The notes beneath the pieces were generated by a model. The model worked only from the letters and a program-made list of their open reading frames with translations. It had not been told where the DNA came from and ran no database searches. The position numbers and the translations under genes were made by a program. Shown here piece after piece: positions 6,986 to 12,452 of a DNA stretch of 12,452 bases (the first letter of the stretch is position 1; the number at the start of each line of letters is the position of its first letter). Source of the stretch: Terriglobia bacterium (GTDB lineage Bacteria > Acidobacteriota > Terriglobia > UBA7540); contig JASHTR010000506.1 of NCBI GenBank assembly GCA_030040455.1, positions 1 to 12,452 of the forward strand, given 5' to 3'.

Positions 6986-7200
6986 GAGACGCGGGGATTC
7001 GTCATGCGTCACATGTGGACGTGACTGCTTGGCTCCGCTCCGAGCCGGAGATCTGAGGCTGGATTTCCAAGGCAACTTTCTTTCAAACATCGTGGCTCAA
7101 CTCGCCGCTCAAACCCTGAGCGGTACTATTGGGCTGACAGGGGCAGACGGCAAAATTACAGCGAGAACAGGTTCCACGTGTCCCCAAGGAGACACAGCGC
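6986..7200 (+). promoter_or_regulatory. Intergenic region upstream of the RelB-like antitoxin
   Basis: No gene is seen here. A 7-bp stem (CCGCTCA, 7105-7111, with TGAGCGG, 7117-7123) is followed at once by TACTAT, a possible -10. A second small inverted repeat (GTGTC…GACAC, about 7178-7195) encloses the AAGGAG ribosome site of the antitoxin. Either could be an autoregulatory site, as is usual for toxin-antitoxin operons. The promoter itself cannot be fixed by eye. Confidence 0.3.
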
Positions 7201-7392
7201 ATGACCGGGATGCAGTTCGTAACGGATGAGAAGGGCCGCAAGCTGGCCGTCCAAATTGACCTGAAGAGATATGGGGCAGTCTTAGAAGATTTTTGGGATG
7301 GGTTGATTTCGGAATCGCGCCGCAAAGAGAAGGGGATACCGCTTGAAAAGATCAAAGCCGACCTCATAAAACACGGGCGATTACGTGGGTAG
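7201..7392 (+). CDS. RelB/Phd-like antitoxin
   Basis: The protein is 63 aa from an ATG with AAGGAG nine bases upstream. It reads MQFVTDEKGRKLAVQIDLKR followed by YGAVLEDFWDGLISESRR, IPLEKIKADLIKHG. The order of short beta strands (FVTDEKGRKLAVQIDL), a helix (YGAVLEDFWDGL) and a C-terminal PLEKIKADLIKHGRL tail matches antitoxins paired with RelE/ParE-type toxins, in which the tail inhibits the toxin. The stop overlaps the GTG start of the toxin frame by eight bases. Because the partner toxin is broken, this antitoxin is an orphan that might still bind its own promoter or related toxins. Confidence 0.75.
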   Translation: MTGMQFVTDEKGRKLAVQIDLKRYGAVLEDFWDGLISESRRKEKGIPLEKIKADLIKHGRLRG

Positions 7393-7530
7393 TTATTCCG
7401 TCGAGGTTAAGCCTTCTGCCCGGAAGGAGCTTGAAGCGTTGCCGGATAACGTGTTGGCTCGCGTCCTCTTTTAATCGAGCAGCGAATTGGGCATGGCCGC
7501 CAACCCGCATTTCCCTCTATCCAAGCGAAA
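7385..7530 (+). pseudogene. RelE-like toxin broken by an in-frame stop
   Basis: The frame starts at the GTG overlapping the antitoxin stop and reads VGSYSVEVKPSARKELEALP followed by DNVLARVLF. This is the usual N-terminus of RelE/ParE toxins (strand, then helix with KEL-x-x-LP). A TAA at 7472 ends it after 29 codons. The same frame then continues as SSSELGMAANPHFPL. Its ANPxxP matches the family's conserved …LAxNPRPPG… block, so the stop is a point lesion followed by decay. The rest of the toxin, with its catalytic basic residues, is absent. The remnant overlaps the last codons of the convergent GH79 gene. Confidence 0.7.
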
Positions 7531-8974
7531 TCAGGGCAGCGCTTGCAGCAGGGATGTGGCAAACCACTTTGCCTTCGCGGGTGGGCGCGTGCTCAAGATG
7601 TTGCGGCGCCCACGCGCCGCTCGCGCCCACCTCAGCGCCTCCGAGCGTTACGCCTTGGGTGTCCGCGAGGCTCGGTCCCGTGAGTCTCAGCACCTCCGCG
7701 CGCTGAACGGGCTGGCCCGCGTCGAGCGTGAGCCTCGCGTCGCGATCTGCATTCTTGTTGAAGACGGCGACCTTCAACGTGCCGTCTTCCGAGCGCGCCC
7801 CGTAGGCAGTGAGGAGCGGCCCATGAGCTTCAAGTGTGCTCTCGATCATCTGCCTCGCCCCTGCCCGGTTAAAAAGAAGCAGCCCGTAATATTCCGGGCG
7901 CGCCTTGAAACCGTTCTTCGCCGTACCTGCAATCGGCGTGTACCAACCGTATCCTCCGCCGTGGAAGTTGATTCCACCAAAGCCCGCTGCCGCAAGCTGG
8001 AACATCATGTCCCCGGCCCATAGCGCGGCCCCAAAAGTGTTGCTGACACCGGACTTGCCTCCGCCGTAGCACGAATTGGTTTCAGCCAGGCGGAAGGGCA
8101 GGCGAGATTCACGCATCGCTTTCTGGATTCCCGCAATGCCCGCCAGGAGTTTCGGGTTGGGCTCGAGAAGTCTTTGGAGGGTCATTTGCGGATTCGTCGG
8201 CGGACCTTCAGCGTAGTAATGGCTGGTGAGCAGAACGATCTCGTCTCTGAAACGCTGAGCGAACTTTTGCACCCATTCAACGTTGTGCGCCGTGTCGGGT
8301 CCGGCGAACCGCGCGCCCGGAACGCGACGGTGAATCGCCCGGTAAAAGCGCTCCCAGTCGCCCGCGTACTTCTCAAAATCATAGTCCGGAGACCGCAGGC
8401 CGTTGTGGGAGAACAAGTCTACTTCGTTGCCAAGCTGCAAAGCGATCAGCTTTTCGCCCAGCGTCGCCGCCACAAACTCAGCTTCATCGGCTGCTTCTTC
8501 CGGTGCGCCTTTCCCGAGGTTGAGCCCGTAAAGCGCGCGCCAGCCGGTAGCATCCAGAAATCCGCGCAGGCTGCGGATCGCCGCTGTGGTGGTTAGGGTT
8601 CGACGCGGGGTCTTGTGTCCCGTATCCGGACCCACAGCGGCGGGAATGGATGCCTCAGTTTGCGGATTCGGATGCGCGTTCCAAAACGCATACTCGCTCG
8701 TGTTGCCTCCAATGCGCAACACGCCCTGCGTGCTGAGCCGGCGGAGAAATCCAACGAGGGGGGTATTCTGGGGCGAAAAGAATTCGGGATGCGCAAGCTG
8801 TGCGGACTCATAACTGAGCCCCATGTAGTCTGCCGGAATCCGCGGTCCCGGCCTTCCCGGATGCAAGGTAAGCCGCGCAGAAAGCGGCTGCTGGCTGCGG
8901 GAGTATAAAATACCTGGAATGGCTGTTCCTAACGCGGCGAGCGCGGTGGAAGATAGAAAGCGGCGTCGGTTCAT
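7517..8974 (-). CDS. GH79 family glycoside hydrolase (beta-glucuronidase-like), Tat-exported
   Basis: The protein is 485 aa from the ATG at 8974. The frame stays open to 9085, but the signal peptide fixes the start. The N-terminus MNRRRFLSSTALAALGTAIP is a twin-arginine signal, implying export of the folded enzyme. The body is a TIM barrel with LRIGGNTSE (about 86-94), LQLGNEVDLF, where Glu184 is the expected acid/base, and RLAETNSCYGGG, where Glu298 is the expected nucleophile. A C-terminal beta domain (about 385-485) follows. The spacing of 114 residues between the two Glu equals that of the Acidobacterium capsulatum GH79 beta-glucuronidase (Glu173/Glu287, from memory). Retaining exo-cleavage of beta-glucuronides from plant or microbial polymers is likely. 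The exact substrate cannot be read from sequence. No clear ribosome site precedes the ATG. Confidence 0.85.
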   Translation of the reverse strand: MNRRRFLSSTALAALGTAIPGILYSRSQQPLSARLTLHPGRPGPRIPADYMGLSYESAQLAHPEFFSPQNTPLVGFLRRLSTQGVLRIGGNTSEYAFWNAHPNPQTEASIPAAVGPDTGHKTPRRTLTTTAAIRSLRGFLDATGWRALYGLNLGKGAPEEAADEAEFVAATLGEKLIALQLGNEVDLFSHNGLRSPDYDFEKYAGDWERFYRAIHRRVPGARFAGPDTAHNVEWVQKFAQRFRDEIVLLTSHYYAEGPPTNPQMTLQRLLEPNPKLLAGIAGIQKAMRESRLPFRLAETNSCYGGGKSGVSNTFGAALWAGDMMFQLAAAGFGGINFHGGGYGWYTPIAGTAKNGFKARPEYYGLLLFNRAGARQMIESTLEAHGPLLTAYGARSEDGTLKVAVFNKNADRDARLTLDAGQPVQRAEVLRLTGPSLADTQGVTLGGAEVGASGAWAPQHLEHAPTREGKVVCHIPAASAALISLG

Positions 8975-9079
8975 AATGGCAGCAGTAAACCACACTTGGA
9001 GCCAATAGGGCAAGGGCCGGGATTTTGAATGGTATGTGACGTGAAAGCGACGGTTGAGAAGCTGTGAATTATTCGAATT

Positions 9080-9161
9080 TGTCATGCTGAGCGCAGCGAA
9101 GCATCCCGGTATTTGCTTGAAAACAAAATACTGTGATCCTTCGCTGACGCTCAGGATGACA
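9080..9161. repeat. Intergenic REP-like palindrome
   Basis: The arms TGTCATGCTGAGCGCAGCGA and (downstream) TCGCTGACGCTCAGGATGACA's complement pair over about 27 bases with a few mismatches. The loop holds CCCGGTATTT…AAATACTG, itself partly self-complementary. This GTCATxCTGAGCG…CGCTCAGGATGAC element is a dispersed intergenic palindrome I know from Acidobacteria and other soil bacteria. It lies between the start of the GH79 gene and the atp genes, and could fold in RNA as a long stem. Confidence 0.75.
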
Positions 9162-9245
9162 GGCTCCGCACAATTAATTCACACCTTCTGAGGCTTTCCC
9201 TGGCTTGTCACGCCCTCTTCGGAAACCATTGCCCGGAGTTCCAGA

Positions 9246-9251
9246 TATAAT
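9246..9251 (+). promoter_or_regulatory. Candidate -10 box of the atp operon
   Basis: A perfect TATAAT lies 17 bases before the first possible start codon (ATG 9268) and 32 before the second (ATG 9283). No well-spaced -35 is visible; the nearest TTGCCC is only 11 bases upstream. The TATAAT position gives a very short leader for 9268 and a more normal one for 9283. Confidence 0.4.
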
Positions 9252-9267
9252 GGCATTGGCTCCCTGA

Positions 9268-9549
9268 ATGGAAAGAAAGAAGATGTCACCGCGCTTGGGA
9301 AAGACATCTGATCTTTGGGCTCAGGCGGCGCTTTACGCCAGCCTGAGTCTTATTATTCCGGGCTGCGCGGTGGCAGGATATTACGTGGGGGACTGGCTGG
9401 ATGGAGTTCTTCACCACGGGGTGGTCTTTGCGGTGGTGGGAGCAATCGTGGGCGCGGCGGCGGGAATCACCGAGGTGCTTCAGGTGGTCATGAGATGGGA
9501 GAAGCGTGGAGAGCGAAGAAACACTTCAGGCCGCAACCAGCCGGATTGA
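9268..9549 (+). CDS. atpZ: AtpZ/AtpI-type F0F1 accessory membrane protein
   Basis: The protein is 93 aa (or 88 aa from ATG 9283). It has a short basic N-terminus and two membrane helices, ALYASLSLIIPGCAVAGYYV and HGVVFAVVGAIVGAAAGITE, joined by a GDWLDG turn, then a basic tail. This is the layout of the AtpZ/AtpI family (two-helix proteins with a G-x-x-x-G/GxxLD hairpin). They are encoded at the head of ATP synthase operons and are thought to aid c-ring assembly or Mg2+ uptake. The gene overlaps the next one by 44 bases in another frame, pointing to coupled translation. The symbol rests on position and topology. Confidence 0.75.
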   Translation: MERKKMSPRLGKTSDLWAQAALYASLSLIIPGCAVAGYYVGDWLDGVLHHGVVFAVVGAIVGAAAGITEVLQVVMRWEKRGERRNTSGRNQPD

Positions 9550-9937
9550 AGCTCGCCTGCTGACGTGGATGCTGATTGTCAGCGCGGTGGTGATTCTTGC
9601 CAGCTTGGGGGTGAGCCATCTGCGATTCGCGGCCGGCTTCGCGTGCGGAGCCGCTCTTTCTATCCTCGGCGCGGTGTGGCTGGAAGAGGCGGTGGCGGCT
9701 GCCTTAAGGGGTGTGGCGGATCGCTCGGCAAAGCTTGCCACAAAAGAACTGGTTTTTAAGGTCATAGTACGTTATCCTTTGTTGTTAGGCGCACTCTATC
9801 TCTTCTACCGTACACATTGGTTGCCGGCCTGGGCGGTGCTTGCGGGCTTGTTTGTTCCACTGGCAGGCGGCGTTGTTGAGTGCTTGTATCAATTAGGTGG
9901 AATCCTCTTTCCTTCCAAGCCACAGCGCGGGCTGTGA
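9506..9937 (+). CDS. atpI: ATP synthase subunit I-like membrane protein
   Basis: The protein is 143 aa from a GTG with GGAG about five bases upstream, starting inside the end of the preceding gene. Four hydrophobic helices are seen: about 18-35 (LLTWMLIVSAVVILASLG), 40-60 (RFAAGFACGAALSILGAVWL), 85-105 (VIVRYPLLLGALYLFY) and 108-130 (PAWAVLAGLFVPLAGGVVEC). This is the topology of ATP_synt_I (PF03899) proteins, which assist assembly of the c ring and usually precede atpB. Its position between the atpZ-like gene and atpB supports the call more than any single motif does, since the family is poorly conserved. Confidence 0.7.
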   Translation: MESEETLQAATSRIEARLLTWMLIVSAVVILASLGVSHLRFAAGFACGAALSILGAVWLEEAVAAALRGVADRSAKLATKELVFKVIVRYPLLLGALYLFYRTHWLPAWAVLAGLFVPLAGGVVECLYQLGGILFPSKPQRGL

Positions 9938-10292
9938 CGAGGAAGTGAGAATTCCCGGTCTTCGGGGCCAGTTTCGGCTCATGTGCGCTGAGCGCACCAC
10001 CTGAAATAAAGCTGAGCAACATCCGGACAGTTTTGAAACGAGCGGAATCCGGAGAGCGCGGAGGTGACGGTTTGTACTGTGCCTGCGGCATAGAAGCTTG
10101 TAAATCCTGGGGTGTGGGGAAAAATTGGCTTCAAGCCAAAGCTTCATGCCAAGCCGAAAAATAAGTTGAAAGTCAAAAGTCAAAGGTTAAAGAACTTAAT
10201 CTTTATAACCTTTCGACTCTCGACTTTGAACTTTCAACTTGCCTTGGCGTCTTGGCGTGAGGTTTTATATCTTTTCACGGCTTCTGAGAGTT
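9938..10292. repeat. 355-base spacer between atpI and atpB with inverted and tandem repeats
   Basis: No gene is seen. Arms AAGTTGAAAGT (10163-10173) and ACTTTCAACTT (10230-10240) pair perfectly. Between them are partly matching CAAAAGTC…GGTTAAAG and CTTTATAACC…GACTTTG segments, giving a long AT-rich stem-loop. It is followed by a perfect tandem of the 8-mer CTTGGCGT (10243-10258). A smaller hairpin, TTGGCTT-C-AAGCCAA, sits at about 10126-10140. Such AAAGT/CAAAAGTC and CTTGGCGT repeats occur as dispersed intergenic elements in Acidobacteria and cyanobacteria (from memory). The spacer may contain a separate promoter for atpB, but none is clear. Confidence 0.6.
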
Positions 10293-11027
10293 ATGGAACA
10301 TTCATTCTGGTTCGCAACATTGCTCAATAAGCTGCTGGGAACTGCCGTTGCCGCGCTTCTGGTGAAGCTTCACCTCCCGCCCGCGGACGCCGCCCACCCT
10401 ATCCCCAATTATTTGGCCGGGGAGATTCTGGTTATCATCATTATCATCGTGGGCGCGCTGATCCTGCGCCCTCGCCTCTCGGTGAGCGCGCCGGGGAAGT
10501 TCCAACTGATGATGGAGTGGGTTGTAGAGTTTTGCCGCAGCATGGTGGACGACGTGATCGGGCCTTCCGGCCGGCAATACGTCGGCCTCATCGGAACGCT
10601 GGGAATTTTAATTGTTCTCTGCAATTTGATGGGGCTGATCCCTGGGATGGAAAGCCCCACCGCGCACGGCGGCCTCACCTTGGGGTGTGCGATCGTGGTG
10701 TTCATTCATTACAATCACCAGGGAATCCGCCACCACGGTTTCGCAGGTTACGTGAAACACCTGAGCGGACCGCTGCTGGCCATTGCCTGGCTGATGTTGC
10801 CTCTGGAGATTTTCAGCGGCCTCTTTCGGATGCTTTCATTGAGCGTTCGTCTGTGGGCCAACATGATGGTGGGCGGGTTGCTCGAGGGAATTTTTACTCC
10901 GCTGATCCCGCTTCTGATCCCCGCGCTTCTCATGGCCCTCCACATTTTTGAATCTCTATTGCAGGCCTATATATTCATGGTCTTGCCGGTAGTCTATATC
11001 AGCCTGGCGGTCACCGAAGAGCATTGA
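10293..11027 (+). CDS. atpB: F0F1 ATP synthase subunit a
   Basis: The protein is 244 aa from the ATG at 10293. An upstream ATG at 10239 would add a basic stretch inside the repeat and is not preferred. Multiple membrane helices are seen. The key segment LSLSVRLWANMMVG carries Arg186, the equivalent of E. coli Arg210, which is essential for ion transfer to the c ring. The last helix HIFESLLQAYIFMVLPVVYI holds His217 and Gln224, matching E. coli His245 and Gln252, and the protein ends VTEEH like E. coli. At the position of E. coli Glu219 there is Gly195; Glu198 or Glu220 could serve instead. Subunit a forms the two ion half-channels of F0. The gene is followed 52 bases later by atpE. Confidence 0.95.
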   Translation: MEHSFWFATLLNKLLGTAVAALLVKLHLPPADAAHPIPNYLAGEILVIIIIIVGALILRPRLSVSAPGKFQLMMEWVVEFCRSMVDDVIGPSGRQYVGLIGTLGILIVLCNLMGLIPGMESPTAHGGLTLGCAIVVFIHYNHQGIRHHGFAGYVKHLSGPLLAIAWLMLPLEIFSGLFRMLSLSVRLWANMMVGGLLEGIFTPLIPLLIPALLMALHIFESLLQAYIFMVLPVVYISLAVTEEH

Positions 11028-11079
11028 AATGCCCGAAATGCATGAGGCAGATCCGGGAAAGAAATCAAGCTAAAGGAGA

Positions 11080-11415
11080 ATGGAAAACGTGCGGAACAAG
11101 ATCATTTACCTCTTGACAGGACTTGCGGGGATTCTTGCGGCCGCTCCCGCGTTCGCGCAGACCGCAGGAAGCGCGGCGGCCAGCGGAGGCGCCAGCGGTG
11201 CCGGACTGGCGGCAATTGGCGCGGGCATTGGCATGGGCATCGCCTCAGGACTGTGCGGCATCGGGCAAGGTAGAGCCGCAGGAAGCGCTTGTGAGGGCGT
11301 GGCCCGCAACCCCGGAGCGCGGCCCTCCATCTTTCTCTTCCTGATCCTGGGCTTAATCTTTACTGAGTCCCTCGCGCTCTACACGCTGGCGATCATCTTC
11401 ATCAAAATCCATTAG
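11080..11415 (+). CDS. atpE: F0F1 ATP synthase subunit c
   Basis: The protein is 111 aa from an ATG with AAAGGAG nearby. It is longer than the usual 70-90 aa because of an N-terminal signal-like segment (IIYLLTGLAGILAAAPAFA-Q) and a Gly/Ala linker. Helix 1 is LAAIGAGIGMGIASGLCGIG, leading into QGRAAGSACEGVARNPGARP, the polar loop that docks F1. Helix 2 is FLFLILGLIFTESLALYTLA, with Glu96 as the ion-carrying carboxylate. Gln63, Glu96, Ser97 and Tyr101 align with the Na+-site residues Gln32, Glu65, Ser66 and Tyr70 of Ilyobacter, while Thr67 is replaced by Leu98. The gene closes the plus-strand block; no atpF, atpH, atpA, atpG, atpD or atpC follows. Confidence 0.93.
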   Translation: MENVRNKIIYLLTGLAGILAAAPAFAQTAGSAAASGGASGAGLAAIGAGIGMGIASGLCGIGQGRAAGSACEGVARNPGARPSIFLFLILGLIFTESLALYTLAIIFIKIH

Positions 11416-11447
11416 GTATGCTGCCGCTCTGAAGAGCCGATGAAAGT

Positions 11448-11488
11448 GGCAGCCACGGTTAATCCCGCGCGGCGGGACCGTGGCTGCC
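11448..11488. terminator. Long hairpin between convergent atpE and amidohydrolase genes
   Basis: A perfect 11-bp stem (GGCAGCCACGG with CCGTGGCTGCC) encloses a second perfect stem (TCCCGC-GCG-GCGGGA). It lies 33 bases after the atpE stop and 49 bases before the end of the convergent gene. There is no T tract on either side, so it would act as a two-way structural or Rho-assisted terminator rather than a textbook intrinsic one. Confidence 0.7.
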
Positions 11489-11536
11489 TGATCCGCTTCG
11501 TGCCGCAACCGGCTTCACGGCGTTGTTCTTGCAGGG

Positions 11537-12379
11537 TCAACCCAGCCGGTATACCCGCCTCGCGTTTTCGTAGAAGAGTTTGCCCCGGTTTTCTTCACTC
11601 TCGGCCCGGGTAAGGAATAGAAGTGTCTCCACCCATCTCTTCAAGGTGGAAGCAAGCGTACAGACGGGCCAGTCGCTGCCAAACATCACGCGGTTCCAGC
11701 CGAAGCAATCAATGGCGTGCTCGATGGTGGGTCGCAGGTCGTCGGCGCTCCAGCTTGTGAGGTCCGCTTGGGTGACCAGGCCTGAGATTTTGCAGTTGGC
11801 GTTCGGATAGCTTGCGATTTCGCGGAGGTGCGCTCGCCACGGTTCCACAAGCCGCTCTTTGATCGGAGGATTACCACAATGGTCGAGAACGAAGGTGACC
11901 TCGGGGCATTGCTTCACCAGGTTGATGGCAATGGGGAGTTGGCGCGCCAGGACGCAGATGTCAAACGAGAGGCTCCGCGAGCCGAGGCTTTTCACATTTT
12001 CAATAAAGGTTCTGCCTTGGCCGAGCGCGTCCGGCTGTGTATGCAGGACGCGGCGGATACCCTTCAAGGCCGGATAGCCGGAGATTTTATCGAGATATTC
12101 ACCGAAGCCCTCCTTCTCCGGTCGGCCACATGCGACCACGCCGGTGAGCGGGTTGTCCGGACTTTCAGCGAGATTCAGGATGTACCGGGTTTCCGCGAGC
12201 ATGAAGGGCTCATCCACGTCGGCTTCGAGATGAACGGATTTCTCGATGCCGACGCCGTCGATGGCTTCGAGATAATCTGCCATTCGGAAGCTATGGTTCA
12301 GCCGCGGCTCGGTCTTGCACCAACTGAATGAAAAAAGTTCCATGTCCCAAAGGTGCTGGTGAGCGTCAATTATTTTCAT
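11537..12379 (-). CDS. Amidohydrolase_2 family hydrolase (COG3618, fuconolactonase-like)
   Basis: The protein is 280 aa from the ATG at 12379, preceded by GGAGG about ten bases upstream. The frame is open further, to 12433, but the longer start adds a non-family segment. The N-terminus MKIIDAHQHLWD gives the HxH metal pair (His7, His9) on the first strand of a TIM barrel. LKGIRRVLH (about 105-113), FVLDHCGNPP (His167), CKISGL (about 196-201) and VMFGSDWPVC (Asp236) follow, in the order known for COG3618 enzymes. These hydrolyse lactones such as L-fuconolactone or related carboxylic substrates. The exact substrate is open, and no sugar-catabolic partner gene is visible in the window. No signal peptide is seen, so it is probably cytoplasmic. 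Confidence 0.85.
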   Translation of the reverse strand: MKIIDAHQHLWDMELFSFSWCKTEPRLNHSFRMADYLEAIDGVGIEKSVHLEADVDEPFMLAETRYILNLAESPDNPLTGVVACGRPEKEGFGEYLDKISGYPALKGIRRVLHTQPDALGQGRTFIENVKSLGSRSLSFDICVLARQLPIAINLVKQCPEVTFVLDHCGNPPIKERLVEPWRAHLREIASYPNANCKISGLVTQADLTSWSADDLRPTIEHAIDCFGWNRVMFGSDWPVCTLASTLKRWVETLLFLTRAESEENRGKLFYENARRVYRLG

Positions 12380-12452
12380 CGTGCATATTCCTCCGTTTCG
12401 AGCCAACGGGCCGTTCTTTTGGCAGGGACGCATCCCCGCGCTATTCCCCCGG

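Noticed and set aside
7487..8023. Plus-strand frame of 178 codons opposite the GH79 gene
   Set aside because: Only its first 10-15 codons are meaningful, as the decayed RelE tail. The rest is antisense to the hydrolase.
9229..9251. TTGCCC and TATAAT as a paired promoter before the atp genes
   Set aside because: The spacing is only 11 bases, too short for a sigma-70 pair, so only the TATAAT was kept as a candidate.
10517..10951. Second plus-strand frame inside atpB
   Set aside because: It is an out-of-phase reading of a clearly conserved subunit a gene, with no ribosome site or motif.

Overview
The window looks like a piece of a soil-type Acidobacteriota chromosome. I infer this from a GH79 beta-glucuronidase of the Acidobacterium type, the order of the F0 ATP synthase genes, and the interspersed palindromic repeats. 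No marker gene proves the taxon. There are three zones.

(1) An accessory zone, about 1-7530. It starts with the end of an antitoxin gene followed by a small remnant that looks like the C-terminus of a PIN-domain (VapC) toxin. It ends with a RelB-like antitoxin followed by a RelE-like toxin broken by a stop codon. Between them lies a tightly packed leftward gene train, 5911 down to 310. In transcription order it encodes a coiled-coil/J-domain protein, a TPR protein with an alpha/beta receiver-like N-terminus, two small unknown proteins (99 and 96 aa), a DUF3800-like protein, an unknown protein of about 278 aa whose frame is broken once, and a DUF4238 protein. The 4-base overlaps and short gaps suggest one operon. 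A candidate promoter and a 9-bp inverted repeat lie just upstream of it. Behind the operon are a dead IS256-family transposase fragment and two diverged direct repeats that flank it.

(2) A leftward GH79 glycoside hydrolase gene with a Tat-type signal (8974-7517), followed by an intergenic palindrome of the REP-like type.

(3) A conserved energy block on the plus strand: atpZ-like, atpI-like, atpB (subunit a) and atpE (subunit c). A hairpin terminator follows. The remaining ATP synthase genes are not here; the next gene is a convergent amidohydrolase_2 (COG3618) gene. The c subunit keeps most of the side chains that bind Na+ in Ilyobacter, so the coupling ion is an open question.

The best candidate for an undescribed system is the J-domain/TPR-led operon. 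Its defence or stress role is only an inference from family content and from the mobile, toxin-antitoxin-rich setting. One of its genes appears frameshifted in this copy.
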